Shown: positions 27,901 to 34,819, numbered from the stretch's first letter. The stretch is 42,351 bases of DNA from Holophaga foetida DSM 6591 (GCF_000242615.2 NZ_KI912268.1:1542100-1584450); one strand, 5' to 3'. Numbers and translations are program-made. The notes: generated by a model from the letters alone, not told the origin.

Positions 27901-28188
27901 ACCGGACAGGGCCCCGGCAATGGGCACACCGCTCCCGCCATAGGGAATCCCGTCCACAGCCATCGACACCGCATCGTTGCCGAGGAAGTAGTCCCCAGGC
28001 CCGGCGGCGGACTTGAGCCCCGGCACGCGATCCCCGCCAGTGCTGGGAATCTCTTCCGCCACGGGGGTGGAACGCTGAATGCCGGTGGCGTGGTAGCACC
28101 CCGGAGCCGCCAGCACGAGGGCCAGGGCGGGAAGCCAGAGGCCCGGGCGATGGGACCGGGAGGCGTGTGGGGCGAGGGGCTTCGTCAT
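24976..28188 (-). CDS. Large lipoprotein with a degenerate CehA/McbA-like PHP fold
   Basis: The 1070-residue protein has a signal peptide and lipobox ending at Cys31 (APGC). Residues 40-640 are beta-rich and of unclear family. From about residue 660 the order of elements follows CehA/McbA metallohydrolases: a strand after GWTTFD, ALAEGIQVVANTEEDLLTD, DFDAIELIS, DWFSLLNG, GLGRTYL, ALQAGAAVASTGPFVDV, and the terminal PVAVTNPIFCDTDGLGYVAPG. At the places where the family has HxH, TDHD and NSDSH metal ligands, this protein has MPGP, NTEED and LSSSA. It is therefore probably a binding or structural relative rather than a hydrolase. It is transcribed ahead of dnaB. Confidence 0.65.
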   Translation of the reverse strand: MTKPLAPHASRSHRPGLWLPALALVLAAPGCYHATGIQRSTPVAEEIPSTGGDRVPGLKSAAGPGDYFLGNDAVSMAVDGIPYGGSGVPIAGALSGGSIVDAGYVALNTSYKRTSMPSDLVERLTPVVNQDPNLQMVFDTFTVSNSGSSSSLVMTGGICNVSTGVRMDGVAVTHTISLGETDRFFLLETTVTNNTGSVVAIKNIGDYLLQKGGGYRFNIPATAKNADGTALSTWGVEIPGTTDFSILNSVRAPMVGLMGVEPAAPTYDAHTSLGFLPVDDDEDYLLVSCPEAQNSLSDTRPKFPSALVVGKPALSTDSGLANGASLTYRRRLYAEGGSSLVGAAATKYYAYNYPNQATGIFNRMTKDRATLRGTGAGWVAFQTSGSAVRYGGAPTEIRIEDLSGNLVRTEWLEPQECLSTTLATNPRLWFFLPVGTYRIKLQSQQPNQWSPADYSMTSFASTFTSFSNSNDEDYPEVKVPLLVQDDPNDGDREESSTSDFIISNAVLCSEYDWIVSSGSQSVTDTAFPSVSLYAIERNAPEGHLQPLRWTIQGNSVPDPDMRRTRSLGSIYDTSTKAKGISGANYGCYAFGEGNQAFGTGFKSDAPFVASLIKGDYTLFATRGPLSLLQSRDITVSTTSTNSYTFIIFPATLPTGWTTFDMPGPSMASTGGLLPAEKLSGALAEGIQVVANTEEDLLTDSTDLRDEFRMEFTDDDVSDEQRTAVGDDPFVVPARSSDLSGMAVGNYGVATALFTPDPTTARNRGARLPNNWTLADFIKQAEGSYQVINRPRGPKGLFAAQNPSSAVKITDAWLSGVGTYSFGTRNGDFDAIELISAQAMSDLGSVTAWFTEFKAVRADWFSLLNGQTPASFTKALGLSSSAYTKDTPVGLGRTYLKTAAYSTSNTSGFTQDNLVPIQDALQAGAAVASTGPFVDVSVGSVGLGGLVSGSGSTVQLTVTVMAGDWVPVDEIRIVVNGTVVTTHTFGPAPASYGWAQDTSDTRKWTHAFNVTLSGDSWIVLEGGVPLATTGAYAPSTYPAWNKIMKGIYPVAVTNPIFCDTDGLGYVAPGNN

Positions 28189-28257
28189 CTAGGAACACTC
28201 ACGAGGAGAAACGGACGGTTTGGGACCCAGGAGGGCAAGGGTCTATGCTAACTCACG

Positions 28258-28935
28258 ATGCGCTTCATTGCTTTATCCACTCTCAGAAGGGGGCCCTGGC
28301 TCCGCATCGCGCTGGCGCTGGGCCTGCTCCTCCTGTTGGATCTGCTTTGGATAGGCATTTGGTTCCCCTGGGTGTCCCGGGGACGGGTGCTCCTGCCCGG
28401 TGATATGCCCAGCCCAGGATCTCCGGCGCTCGTGCTGGGAGCCGGGGTCCTCCCTGGAAAGGAGCCCTCGCCGGTGCTTCTGGAACGCCTGAAGACCGCC
28501 CTCTACCTCTTCCAGAGCGGCAAGGCCCCCTGGATCCTGGTCTCCGGCGACAACCGCTCCATCTACTACAATGAGCCCCAGGCCATGCGCCGCTGGCTGC
28601 TCAAGCAGGATGTGCCGCCCACCCACGTCATCAGCGACTACGCCGGTCGGCGGACCTACGACAGCCTCAAGCGGGCCCAGCGGGTCTTCGGGATCCGACG
28701 GATCATCGTCGTCACCTCGGACTTCCATATGGCCCGGGCCCTTTTCCTGGCGAGAAGCATGGGCATGGAGGCCTGGGGAGTCACCGCCAACACCCGGGAT
28801 ATCCCCTGGTACGGAAGGATGGGATTCTGGTTCAGGGAATGGATCGCCCGCCACGTCGCCGTCTGGGACAGCTGGTTCCCCCCTACCCCTGTGCTGGGCC
28901 CCCGGGAACCCACCCCGGAGGATTACCTGCCATGA
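28258..28935 (+). CDS. SanA/YdcF-type DUF218 membrane protein
   Basis: The 225-residue protein has one N-terminal membrane helix (IALALGLLLLLDLLWIGIWF). A DUF218 domain follows: VLGAGVLPGKEPSPVLLERL, ILVSGDN, YNEPQAMRRWLL, GRRTYDSLKRAQRVFG and VVTSDFHMARALFLA. E. coli SanA, a relative, affects envelope permeability to vancomycin at high temperature; the reaction is unknown. The C-terminus lies after FWFREWIARHVA, which is also SanA-like. Its stop overlaps the thiolase start (ATGA). The promoter must lie in the 69 bases shared with the divergent lipoprotein gene. Confidence 0.82.
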   Translation: MRFIALSTLRRGPWLRIALALGLLLLLDLLWIGIWFPWVSRGRVLLPGDMPSPGSPALVLGAGVLPGKEPSPVLLERLKTALYLFQSGKAPWILVSGDNRSIYYNEPQAMRRWLLKQDVPPTHVISDYAGRRTYDSLKRAQRVFGIRRIIVVTSDFHMARALFLARSMGMEAWGVTANTRDIPWYGRMGFWFREWIARHVAVWDSWFPPTPVLGPREPTPEDYLP

Positions 28936-30059
28936 AGCTCCCCCTTCCCCTATCCATCCTGGCGGCTGGTCGCCTGCCCCAGGGGCGCTTCGGGGGCGCC
29001 CTGGCGGGTCAGGGTGCCGTGGCCCTGGGAGAGGCCGCCGTCCGGGCCCTGCTTTCAGATCCCGACCTGCCTAGACCCACCCGCCTATGCTGGGGCATGG
29101 CCCGCTCCCACACCCAGGGCATGAACCCCGGACGCACCATCGCCGTTCGGGCCGGTCTGGGACATCAGGTCGTGGGCACCACCCTCAACATGGCCTGCGG
29201 CTCCGGCATGGGGGCCATCTTCCAGGCGGCCCAGTACCTCCTTCTGGGGGAAAGCGGCCCCGTCCTGGCCGGGGGCAGCGAAGCCATGTCCGACAACCCC
29301 CACCTGATGCCGAACCTTCGCTGGGGATGGCGTCTGGGGCATCAGCCCCTTCCAGATGTCATGCACCAGGACGGTCTCCTCTGTCCCCTCACGGGCCTGC
29401 TGATGGGTGAGACCGTGGAGCACCTGGCCAAGGCCCACGGCATCACCCGCTCCCAGGCTGACCGCTACGCCCTGGAGAGCCATCGCCGCGCCGCCGCTGC
29501 CGATTTCTCAGCAGAGCACCTGCCCCACCCGCTCCTGGACCGGGACGAGTGCATCCGCCCCGACGCCACCCTGGCGGATCTGGAGGCCCTCCCCCCCATC
29601 TTCACCCCCGAGGGGCAGGTGAGTGCAGGAAACGCCTCCGCCCTCTCCGATGGCGCGGCGGCCCTGCTCCTCTCCCGGGAGGCGGGCCCCTCGCCCTTGG
29701 GCCGGATCCTGGGCTGGACCGAGCTGGCACTGGATCCCATGGAAATGGGCGCCGCCCCCATCCCGGCAGTCAACACGCTGCTCGCGGAGTGCGGTCTCCG
29801 AATCCGGGACATCGCACTCTGGGAGATCAACGAGGCCTTCGCCGCCCAGGTCCTGTGCTGTGCCGAGGCCCTGGATCTGCCCATGGACCGCCTGAATAGC
29901 GCCGGGGGCGCCATCAGCCTGGGACACCCCATCGGCGCCAGCGGGGCCCGGATCGTCGTGGCCCTCCTCCACCGCCTCCGCCAGCGCGGGGGAGGCCTGG
30001 GGATCGCCACCCTGGGCATCGGCGGCGGCCTTGGGCAGGCAGTCCTGGTGGAAGCCTGA
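28932..30059 (+). CDS. Thiolase (acetyl-CoA acetyltransferase) homologue lacking one catalytic Cys
   Basis: The 375-residue protein starts at the ATG inside the SanA-like gene's stop. The nucleophilic Cys is present in NMACGSGMGAIFQAAQ, as are the NEAFAAQ block and the His in GGAISLGHPIGASGARI. The C-terminal motif that normally reads CxGGGxG reads TLGIGGGLG, so the second catalytic Cys (Cys378 in Zoogloea thiolase) is Gly (codon GGC). Thiolases condense or cleave acyl-CoA. Without this base, condensation should be weak, so the protein may act on other substrates or be inactive. Length is slightly short for the family (about 390). Confidence 0.85.
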   Translation: MKLPLPLSILAAGRLPQGRFGGALAGQGAVALGEAAVRALLSDPDLPRPTRLCWGMARSHTQGMNPGRTIAVRAGLGHQVVGTTLNMACGSGMGAIFQAAQYLLLGESGPVLAGGSEAMSDNPHLMPNLRWGWRLGHQPLPDVMHQDGLLCPLTGLLMGETVEHLAKAHGITRSQADRYALESHRRAAAADFSAEHLPHPLLDRDECIRPDATLADLEALPPIFTPEGQVSAGNASALSDGAAALLLSREAGPSPLGRILGWTELALDPMEMGAAPIPAVNTLLAECGLRIRDIALWEINEAFAAQVLCCAEALDLPMDRLNSAGGAISLGHPIGASGARIVVALLHRLRQRGGGLGIATLGIGGGLGQAVLVEA

Positions 30060-30430
30060 GGGTGGGAAACCAACCCGCTTCCAATCCCCTGTGAAGAGGC
30101 TCACCGGGTGCTGGAAGCTCTGAAAATCCATGCGGTTTCGCCGACCAACCCACTCGGGATGCCCATCCAGAGGGATTCTATAGCCTTCACGCTCGATGAA
30201 AACAAGTAGTTGACAGGCCCAACCCGCTTGTAGACCATGAAGCTGTCAATCACAACCAATCGGACAGACCCACCCCCAGCAACACCGCACGTCGGGTCGC
30301 GCGTCCGCTCATTGAAAGCCCTACAAGGTCACTGAGGCCAAGCACTCAAAGGTTCCGCGAAATTTCCTCCTTAATCTCGCGCCGCGGTTCCCCGGTCCCA
30401 GCAGACACTTCCCACCCGCCCACCCACCCT
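30060..30430. other. Intergenic region before the porin
   Basis: No gene is recognised here. The sequence CCAACCCGCTT occurs at 30070-30080 and again at 30219-30229. TTGACA at 30210-30215 could be a -35 element, but the following hexamer (TAGACC, 15 bases on) is poor. If used, it would give the porin mRNA a leader of about 240 bases. Confidence 0.4.
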
Positions 30431-30464
30431 CCAAGGCGACCCGCCTTGGGTTCCAACAACCCAA
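30431..30464 (+). promoter_or_regulatory. Two mutually exclusive hairpins in the porin leader
   Basis: CCAAGGCG-ACC-CGCCTTGG (30431-30449) is a perfect 8-bp hairpin. TTGGGTT-CCAAC-AACCCAA (30446-30464) is a perfect 7-bp hairpin. They share TTGG (30446-30449), so only one can form at a time. The second ends five bases before the GTGAGG ribosome-binding site (30469-30474). The arrangement suggests translational or stability control of the porin. Confidence 0.5.
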
Positions 30465-30479
30465 CCTAGTGAGGTAGTA

Positions 30480-31643
30480 ATGAAAAAGTCCCTTGCGTTC
30501 CTGAGCGCCCTCAGCTTTGCCACCGCCGGCTTCGCTGCTGCTCCCGCCGAAGCTCCCGGCCTGAAGGTCACCGGCTTCCTGCAGTACCGCTACGAGTGGA
30601 CCGAGAACCCCCGTGCCATCGCTGAGGATTCCCTGGCCAACGGCGAGTACATCGCCGATCCCTCCGGTTACGGCAACGCCTCCATCGACGCCAAGAGCAA
30701 CACCCGCCTGAACATGTTCCTCTTCCTGGACAACCAGTTCGACGGCCACACCCGCTTCCACGCCATCCTCGGCGCCGAGCACCTCAGCGGTCGCACCACC
30801 AAGACCAACATCGAAGTCAAGGAAGCCTACGTGGCCGCCAAGTTCGGCCCTGCGGAAATCCAGGTGGGCCGCTTCCTCTCCGACGTGGGCCTGGGCACCC
30901 TGGGCGGCTCCCCCTACATGGACGGCATCCACGTCACCGCCGGCAACAAATACGTCTCCGGCCAAGTCTACGTGACCAAGTTCGGCAACGCCAACAGCGT
31001 TCAGGTGCTTGAAGACACCATGAACAGCCACATGACCTTCGTGTCCGGCGACCTCAAGGTCATGCCCATCGACGGCCTGACCATCTGCGGCTCTTACTTC
31101 GCCGATGTCACCAGCGAAGATGACGCATGCAACTACAAGACCTACGCCCTGGGCGCCGAGTACAAGTACGTCGCCAACAACGTGCCGTGGTTCACGGTTT
31201 CCGGCGAGTATGCCAAGAACAACTCCGATGGTGCCGAATTCCTGAACACCGACTACTCCAACATGACGGCCGAAAACCCCATCGCCTACTACGGCAAGGT
31301 CAAGGTCCTGGGTGCCAACCCCTTCATGCCCGGCACCGCTGGCTTCTCCGTCCAGTACCGCAAGGCTGAGGCCGGCTTCGATTGCATGGGCATGGCCAAT
31401 CCCATGACCTGGAACGCCCCCTTCAACTGGACCACCCCCTCCGGCGGCGGCATCGCCGAGAACCACAAGGGCTTCGAACTGGCGGGTGAAGTCACCGTCC
31501 TGCCCCGCACCATCCTCAAGGCATCCTACGGCCTCATGAAGACCGTCGACATGCACGCCTACGGTTCCTTCGGTGCCCATAAGGTGGATGCCACCACCGA
31601 CAGCGAGAAGTACTTCACCGCCGCCGTGTTCTACCTCTTCTAG
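30480..31643 (+). CDS. Outer-membrane beta-barrel porin
   Basis: The 387-residue protein has a classic signal peptide (MKKSLAFLSALSFATAGFAA). It then alternates polar and aromatic strands: GLKVTGFLQYRYEWTEN, RLNMFLFLDNQFDG, KEAYVAAKFGPAEIQVGRF, ALGAEYKYV and FSVQYRKAE. It ends in AAVFYLF; the terminal Phe is the usual signal for the outer-membrane assembly machine. Family and pore specificity are not recognised. GAGG lies about five bases before the ATG, and a strong terminator follows. Codon choice is notably regular (GGC, ACC, AAG), suggesting high expression. Confidence 0.85.
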   Translation: MKKSLAFLSALSFATAGFAAAPAEAPGLKVTGFLQYRYEWTENPRAIAEDSLANGEYIADPSGYGNASIDAKSNTRLNMFLFLDNQFDGHTRFHAILGAEHLSGRTTKTNIEVKEAYVAAKFGPAEIQVGRFLSDVGLGTLGGSPYMDGIHVTAGNKYVSGQVYVTKFGNANSVQVLEDTMNSHMTFVSGDLKVMPIDGLTICGSYFADVTSEDDACNYKTYALGAEYKYVANNVPWFTVSGEYAKNNSDGAEFLNTDYSNMTAENPIAYYGKVKVLGANPFMPGTAGFSVQYRKAEAGFDCMGMANPMTWNAPFNWTTPSGGGIAENHKGFELAGEVTVLPRTILKASYGLMKTVDMHAYGSFGAHKVDATTDSEKYFTAAVFYLF

Positions 31644-31665
31644 GCCAGAACCCTTCGGCTGAATC

Positions 31666-31705
31666 CCTCGGCCCCAGGCGCCCTAACGGGTTCCTGGGGC
31701 CGAGG
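31666..31705 (+). terminator. Porin terminator hairpin
   Basis: CCTCGGCCCCAGG and CCTGGGGCCGAGG form a perfect 13-bp stem with a 14-base loop, 22 bases after the porin stop. The following TCTGTCAT is only partly T-rich. A second, weaker inverted repeat (CGCCTTG and CAAGGCG) lies near 31741-31767. Confidence 0.7.
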
Positions 31706-31799
31706 TCTGTCATGCGTAGAGACAGGCTGCTGAGGCCCCTGCGCCTTGAACCGCGCTCGACCAAGGCGAGGCGGACTGACCTGGACGGTGAAGACAGGG

Positions 31800-32144
31800 C
31801 TACCCTCCCTTCGTGACAGTCGAGGCTCGCTTCTCCGTATCGGAATAGAGCCAGTGGGCCATGCTAGATATCCAGGTGGTGGACAGCCACCCGAGAGGAA
31901 GATCGAATGACGCCTCTGTCGTTGCGGGGGTTGAAACACTACGGCCCTGTCGACCGGAGCCGGATAGCTTGGATTTGGGATCCTTCGCCCGTTTCAGCAA
32001 CTCACTCGCCGGTTCATCCCCCGGGTCCTGCTCCACCAGCTTCCCGCGCACGGCCAATTCCAGCACCAGTTCCCGCAGGCGCTGGATGCCGTTGGGGGCT
32101 TCGGCCAGGGTTTCGAAATTCCCCAGGAGGTCATGGGGGGTCAT
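31800..32144 (-). pseudogene. hsdS: Type I restriction specificity subunit HsdS, N-terminal stub
   Basis: The 114-residue frame begins MTPHDLLGNFETLAEAPNGI, then QRLRELVLELAVRGKLV, EQDPGDEPASELLKR and DLPLGW. This is the usual N-terminus of many HsdS proteins, including the first conserved helix and the start of the first target-recognition domain. HsdS is normally 400-600 residues with two such domains; this frame stops at 31800. The rest is missing, and no hsdM is found in the window. The ATG overlaps the YhcG stop (ATGA). It could not direct a methylase by itself. Confidence 0.75.
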
Positions 32145-33208
32145 GCCTCGCTCCCTTCGCCACTCAGCTCGGCCTCCAGCGTCTCGATGGTCGGCAGACT
32201 GCTGGCCAGGTCATTGGGAAGGGCCTGGGTGAGCTGGTACTCGGAGACGCCAATGGCCTTGTCCACGCCACGCAGGGCGTACTCGGCCACCACAGCGTTG
32301 CGGTCCTGGCAAAGGATGAGGCCGATGGTGGGGGCGTCCCCAGGGTGGCGCATCAGGTCGTCCACGGCGTTGAGGTAGAAGTTCAGCTTCCCCGCATATT
32401 CGGGCTTGAAGGCACCGCGCTTCAGCTCGATGACCACGAAGCAGCGGAGCTTCAGGTGGTAGAACAGCAGATCCACGTAGAAGTCATCGTTGCCGATGGC
32501 GAGGGGCACTTGGCGCCCCACGAAGGCGAAGCCCAGCCCTAATTCCAGCAGGAAACGCTCCAGATGCCGCACGAGGCCAACTTCCAACTCCCGTTCGCGG
32601 AAGTCCTTGTCCAGGGTCAGGAAGTCGAAGAGGTAGGGATCCTTGAGGGTCTGCTGGGCCAGATCGCTATGGACGGGGGGCAGCGTGAGGGGGAAGTTGG
32701 TGATGGCTTGGCCCGTGCGCTCGTGAAGCCGCGAGGCTATCTGGAGGCCCAGCACATTCCGGCTCCAGCCCTGGGTCACCGTCTGGATGACATACCAGCG
32801 CCGCTGCTCCCGGTCCTTCACCTTCTGCATGAGGAGGAGGTTGTGACCCCAGGGCAGGTGGAGAACCAGGGTCTCCAGAGGCGTTTCTGGGGTGGTCAAC
32901 AATTCCGCAACAAGCTGTTGCGGAATTGGAGGGGCCCCATATTCAGATGCGAAGGCTGCCATGTTGGTGAGATTCCGCTCACCAAAGCCCTTCACCTCCG
33001 GCATCTCGTTCTTGAGGTCCCGGGCGAGCCGAGGGATCACACCCGAGCCCCAGGGCTGGCTCTGCTGGATGTCCAACAGACGCAGACCCAGGTTCCAGTA
33101 GAGAAGGATCAGTTCCCGATGCAGGGTTGAGGCTGTCCGGAGCTGGGTCTTCTGGATCTCTGCACGGATCTCGACGAGGAAGCCCTTGTAGGTGGACAGT
33201 TCGTTCAT
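32141..33208 (-). CDS. YhcG/DUF1016-type PDDEXK nuclease
   Basis: The 355-residue protein starts MNELSTYKGFLVEIRAEIQK with a strong GGAGGAGGA just upstream. The N-terminal DUF1016 helical region contains WNLGLRLLDIQQ and GFGERNLTNM. The C-terminal nuclease domain has GNDDFYVDLLFYH (Asp246) and CFVVIELKRG (Glu261, Lys263), followed by the typical GKLNFYLNAVDD. YhcG proteins often sit inside type I restriction loci. Their role there is not settled, although a Holliday-junction-type or restriction-associated nuclease is suspected. All catalytic residues are present. Both ends overlap neighbouring genes by ATGA, indicating one transcript. Confidence 0.88.
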   Translation of the reverse strand: MNELSTYKGFLVEIRAEIQKTQLRTASTLHRELILLYWNLGLRLLDIQQSQPWGSGVIPRLARDLKNEMPEVKGFGERNLTNMAAFASEYGAPPIPQQLVAELLTTPETPLETLVLHLPWGHNLLLMQKVKDREQRRWYVIQTVTQGWSRNVLGLQIASRLHERTGQAITNFPLTLPPVHSDLAQQTLKDPYLFDFLTLDKDFRERELEVGLVRHLERFLLELGLGFAFVGRQVPLAIGNDDFYVDLLFYHLKLRCFVVIELKRGAFKPEYAGKLNFYLNAVDDLMRHPGDAPTIGLILCQDRNAVVAEYALRGVDKAIGVSEYQLTQALPNDLASSLPTIETLEAELSGEGSEA

Positions 33209-34002
33209 TCCTCCTCCTTCAGGGCCCCTGGGGCGGTGCGATAGGCTTGGCGGGGGTGGCGGGGGCTCTCGGGGTAGCGGAACTCCAGGCGCTTCACCTC
33301 GATCAGGGGGTAGAAGAGGTTCTCCCGGAGGTAGGTCAGATTCCGGTCCAGGATCCTGGCCAGCTTCTGGGGCTCCAGTTCCCGCCACGCGGAGAGTTCA
33401 AGGACCAGGCGCTGCAGGTCCTCCAGTTTGACCCGCTGGGGCAGGGCTTGGACCTTGGCCCGAAGTGACCGGGGCATCTCCGCCAGGATGTCAGGTTCCG
33501 GGTCGGACATATCAGGTAAGGGCGGGGGCATATCAGGTAAGGCCTGGGACATGTCGGATAGGGCCTGGGGCTTGTCAGGTTGGGGGGCCCCCGCCAGGGG
33601 ACCAGCGGCGATGTAGTGGGTCGCCGAGCCCTTGCCCTTCTGTTCCAGCAGGCCCAGATCCCTGAGATGGCGCAGCTTGGCGCTGGCATTCAGAGTGTCC
33701 AGGCTGGCCAGGGTCCTATAGGCAGCGTTGTCGATGGCCTGCTGCATCCCGGCCCCGAGGGCGCGGTTGGCATCCTTGGCTTCCACCACCGCCAGGGGAA
33801 TGCCCGCACGGAAATACAGCACATAGTCAGCCCGCTTGCGCTTCTTGCTTCGGGAAGCGATGCGCCCACGGACCCAAATGCGACCCGCCGTGTAGGAAAC
33901 TTCCCGCCGAATCTGGGTGGTCGGATCCCACCCCGCTGCCTGGATGGCAGGGGTGATGAACTGATCGCAGATATCGGATTCGGTCAGGGCACAAAGGTCC
34001 AT
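33205..34002 (-). CDS. Chimeric protein: HsdR nuclease domain fused to an AlbA_2-type winged-helix tail
   Basis: The 265-residue frame starts MDLCALTESDICDQFITPAI. Residues 1-92 match the N-terminus of type I restriction HsdR subunits, with IRREVSYTAGRIWVRG, the nuclease Asp59 in KRADYVLYF, Glu74 and Lys76 in AVVEAKD, and GAGMQQAID. The match ends abruptly there. Residues 94-265 (AYRTLASLDTLNASAKLRHL, RDLGLLEQKGKGSATHY, and later FRYPESPRHPRQAYR) match the C-terminal winged-helix region of AlbA_2/RNA-binding-like ATPases. Five heptapeptide repeats lie between. No helicase is present. The join looks like a deletion scar, yet the frame is open and the nuclease residues are intact. The upstream open frame reaches 34110. 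Confidence 0.7.
   Translation of the reverse strand: MDLCALTESDICDQFITPAIQAAGWDPTTQIRREVSYTAGRIWVRGRIASRSKKRKRADYVLYFRAGIPLAVVEAKDANRALGAGMQQAIDNAAYRTLASLDTLNASAKLRHLRDLGLLEQKGKGSATHYIAAGPLAGAPQPDKPQALSDMSQALPDMPPPLPDMSDPEPDILAEMPRSLRAKVQALPQRVKLEDLQRLVLELSAWRELEPQKLARILDRNLTYLRENLFYPLIEVKRLEFRYPESPRHPRQAYRTAPGALKEEE
33488..33592. repeat. Five 21-bp tandem repeats inside the chimeric gene
   Basis: Units such as ATATCAGGTAAGGCCTGGGAC repeat every 21 bases about five times with several differences. On the coding strand each unit encodes seven residues (PQALSDM, SQALPDM, PPPLPDM, SDPEPDI), so repeat number can vary without changing frame. Confidence 0.8.
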
Positions 34003-34353
34003 CGGAAGAGCCTTTGGAGTAATGCGGACGCGAAGGGGGGGGACGCAGTCCGTAAGAGGAAGTTCCTCTGAGTTTAGACTCGTGACGCCCCGGCCATCCT
34101 CAAAGTACATTCGAAAATGTGGAATTCAGCGTTTTCTCAAATCCCACCAATGGCTGTTGCAATGTCCGTGGCCACTCGGAGGGGAGCCAGGGTAATGTCC
34201 GGCGGCAAGCTCGCGCCAACACTGGTCCTCGGACATTCCGTACGTTTCGGACGCAACCTTCCCTTTTTCCGAAAAAAGAAGAAGAGAAAGAAGATACGAG
34301 GCAATTCAAAGGATCCATTGAGTAGAACGGGAGTAGAAAACGCAAAACAAAAC
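34003..34353. other. Intergenic region between the restriction locus and tRNA-Pro
   Basis: No gene was recognised. AGAGGAA-G-TTCCTCT (34055-34069) is a perfect seven-base inverted repeat upstream of the chimeric nuclease gene, and could be an operator. An A/T hairpin (TTTTT-CCG-AAAAA) lies near 34263-34275. The GC content drops locally near 34260-34350. Confidence 0.4.
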
Positions 34354-34376
34354 GACCTTCCCGGTGGGGGAAGGTC
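34354..34376 (-). terminator. Intrinsic terminator of tRNA-Pro
   Basis: On the minus strand GACCTTCCC-CCACC-GGGAAGGTC is a 9-bp stem followed by GTTTTGTTTTGCGTTTT. It lies 20 bases downstream of the tRNA 3' end, so it should end that transcript. Confidence 0.85.
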
Positions 34377-34396
34377 ACGTAAAGCATTGTTTCTAT

Positions 34397-34473
34397 TGGT
34401 CGGGGCGAAAGGATTCGAACCTTCGACCCTCTGCTCCCAAAGCAGATGCGCTACCAGGCTGCGCCACGCCCCG
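34397..34473 (-). tRNA. tRNA-Pro (anticodon TGG), CCA encoded
   Basis: Read on the minus strand, the acceptor arm CGGGGCG pairs with CGCCCCG. The D arm is GCGC-AGCCTGGTA-GCGC, the anticodon arm TCTGC-TTTGGGA-GCAGA gives anticodon TGG, and the T arm is AAAGG/CCTTT around TTCGAAT (GAAGG-TTCGAAT-CCTTT). The discriminator A at 34400 is followed by genomically encoded CCA (34399-34397). It is a 77-base gene with its own promoter and terminator. Confidence 0.95.
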
Positions 34474-34484
34474 ACGAGCCTGCA

Positions 34485-34513
34485 AGTATAGCAAATCCAA
34501 CATGGACGGGCAA
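34485..34513 (-). promoter_or_regulatory. Promoter of tRNA-Pro
   Basis: On the minus strand TTGCCC (34513-34508), a 17-base spacer and TATACT (34490-34485) form a good sigma-70-like promoter ending about 11 bases before the tRNA 5' end. Confidence 0.75.
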
Positions 34514-34607
34514 TTCAGGATTCCAGGGCAAGTAGGTATCCCCACCCGTAGCGTCGACAAGGCGGCACCCCTCTCACGGCACCCATGCCGGGCTGCACAA
34601 GCCAAGC

Positions 34608-34706
34608 TCAAGCCGCCAGATACATGATGGCGATCAGGGCCATGACCAGGAAAAGCAGCGGAAATTGCCAATCGATTTCGACGACGGGATGGGAGAGATC
34701 CTTCAT
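34608..34706 (-). CDS. Small single-pass membrane protein
   Basis: The 32-residue protein begins [15 protein letters not shown] and ends in one hydrophobic helix ([17 protein letters not shown]). GGAG lies five bases before the ATG at 34706. The frame is open further upstream, but this start has the ribosome-binding site. Small one-helix subunits (CydX) accompany cytochrome bd, but those are normally encoded after cydB on the same strand. This one is divergent from cydA, so a link is only a guess. A chance frame cannot be excluded. Confidence 0.5.
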   Translation of the reverse strand: MKDLSHPVVEIDWQFPLLFLVMALIAIMYLAA

Positions 34707-34819
34707 GGGGCACTCCGGTGGAAAAGTCGCCTTCACACTGTCCTTTTGATACTCGGGGAATAGATCGGTCGCACCCACCTCGGACTGAAGTATTTCGTCC
34801 TTCACCCCCCTGAGCGTTA

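Noticed and set aside
26560..28251. 563-codon frame opposite the CehA-like lipoprotein
   Set aside because: The minus-strand gene has a signal peptide, lipobox and family match; the plus frame has none.
33488..33592. Short regularly spaced repeats resembling a CRISPR array
   Set aside because: The units are 21-bp tandem and in frame inside a coding region, with no spacers and no cas genes.
34117..34627. Plus-strand frames across the tRNA region
   Set aside because: They run through the tRNA and its terminator on the opposite strand and have no ribosome-binding site or family match.
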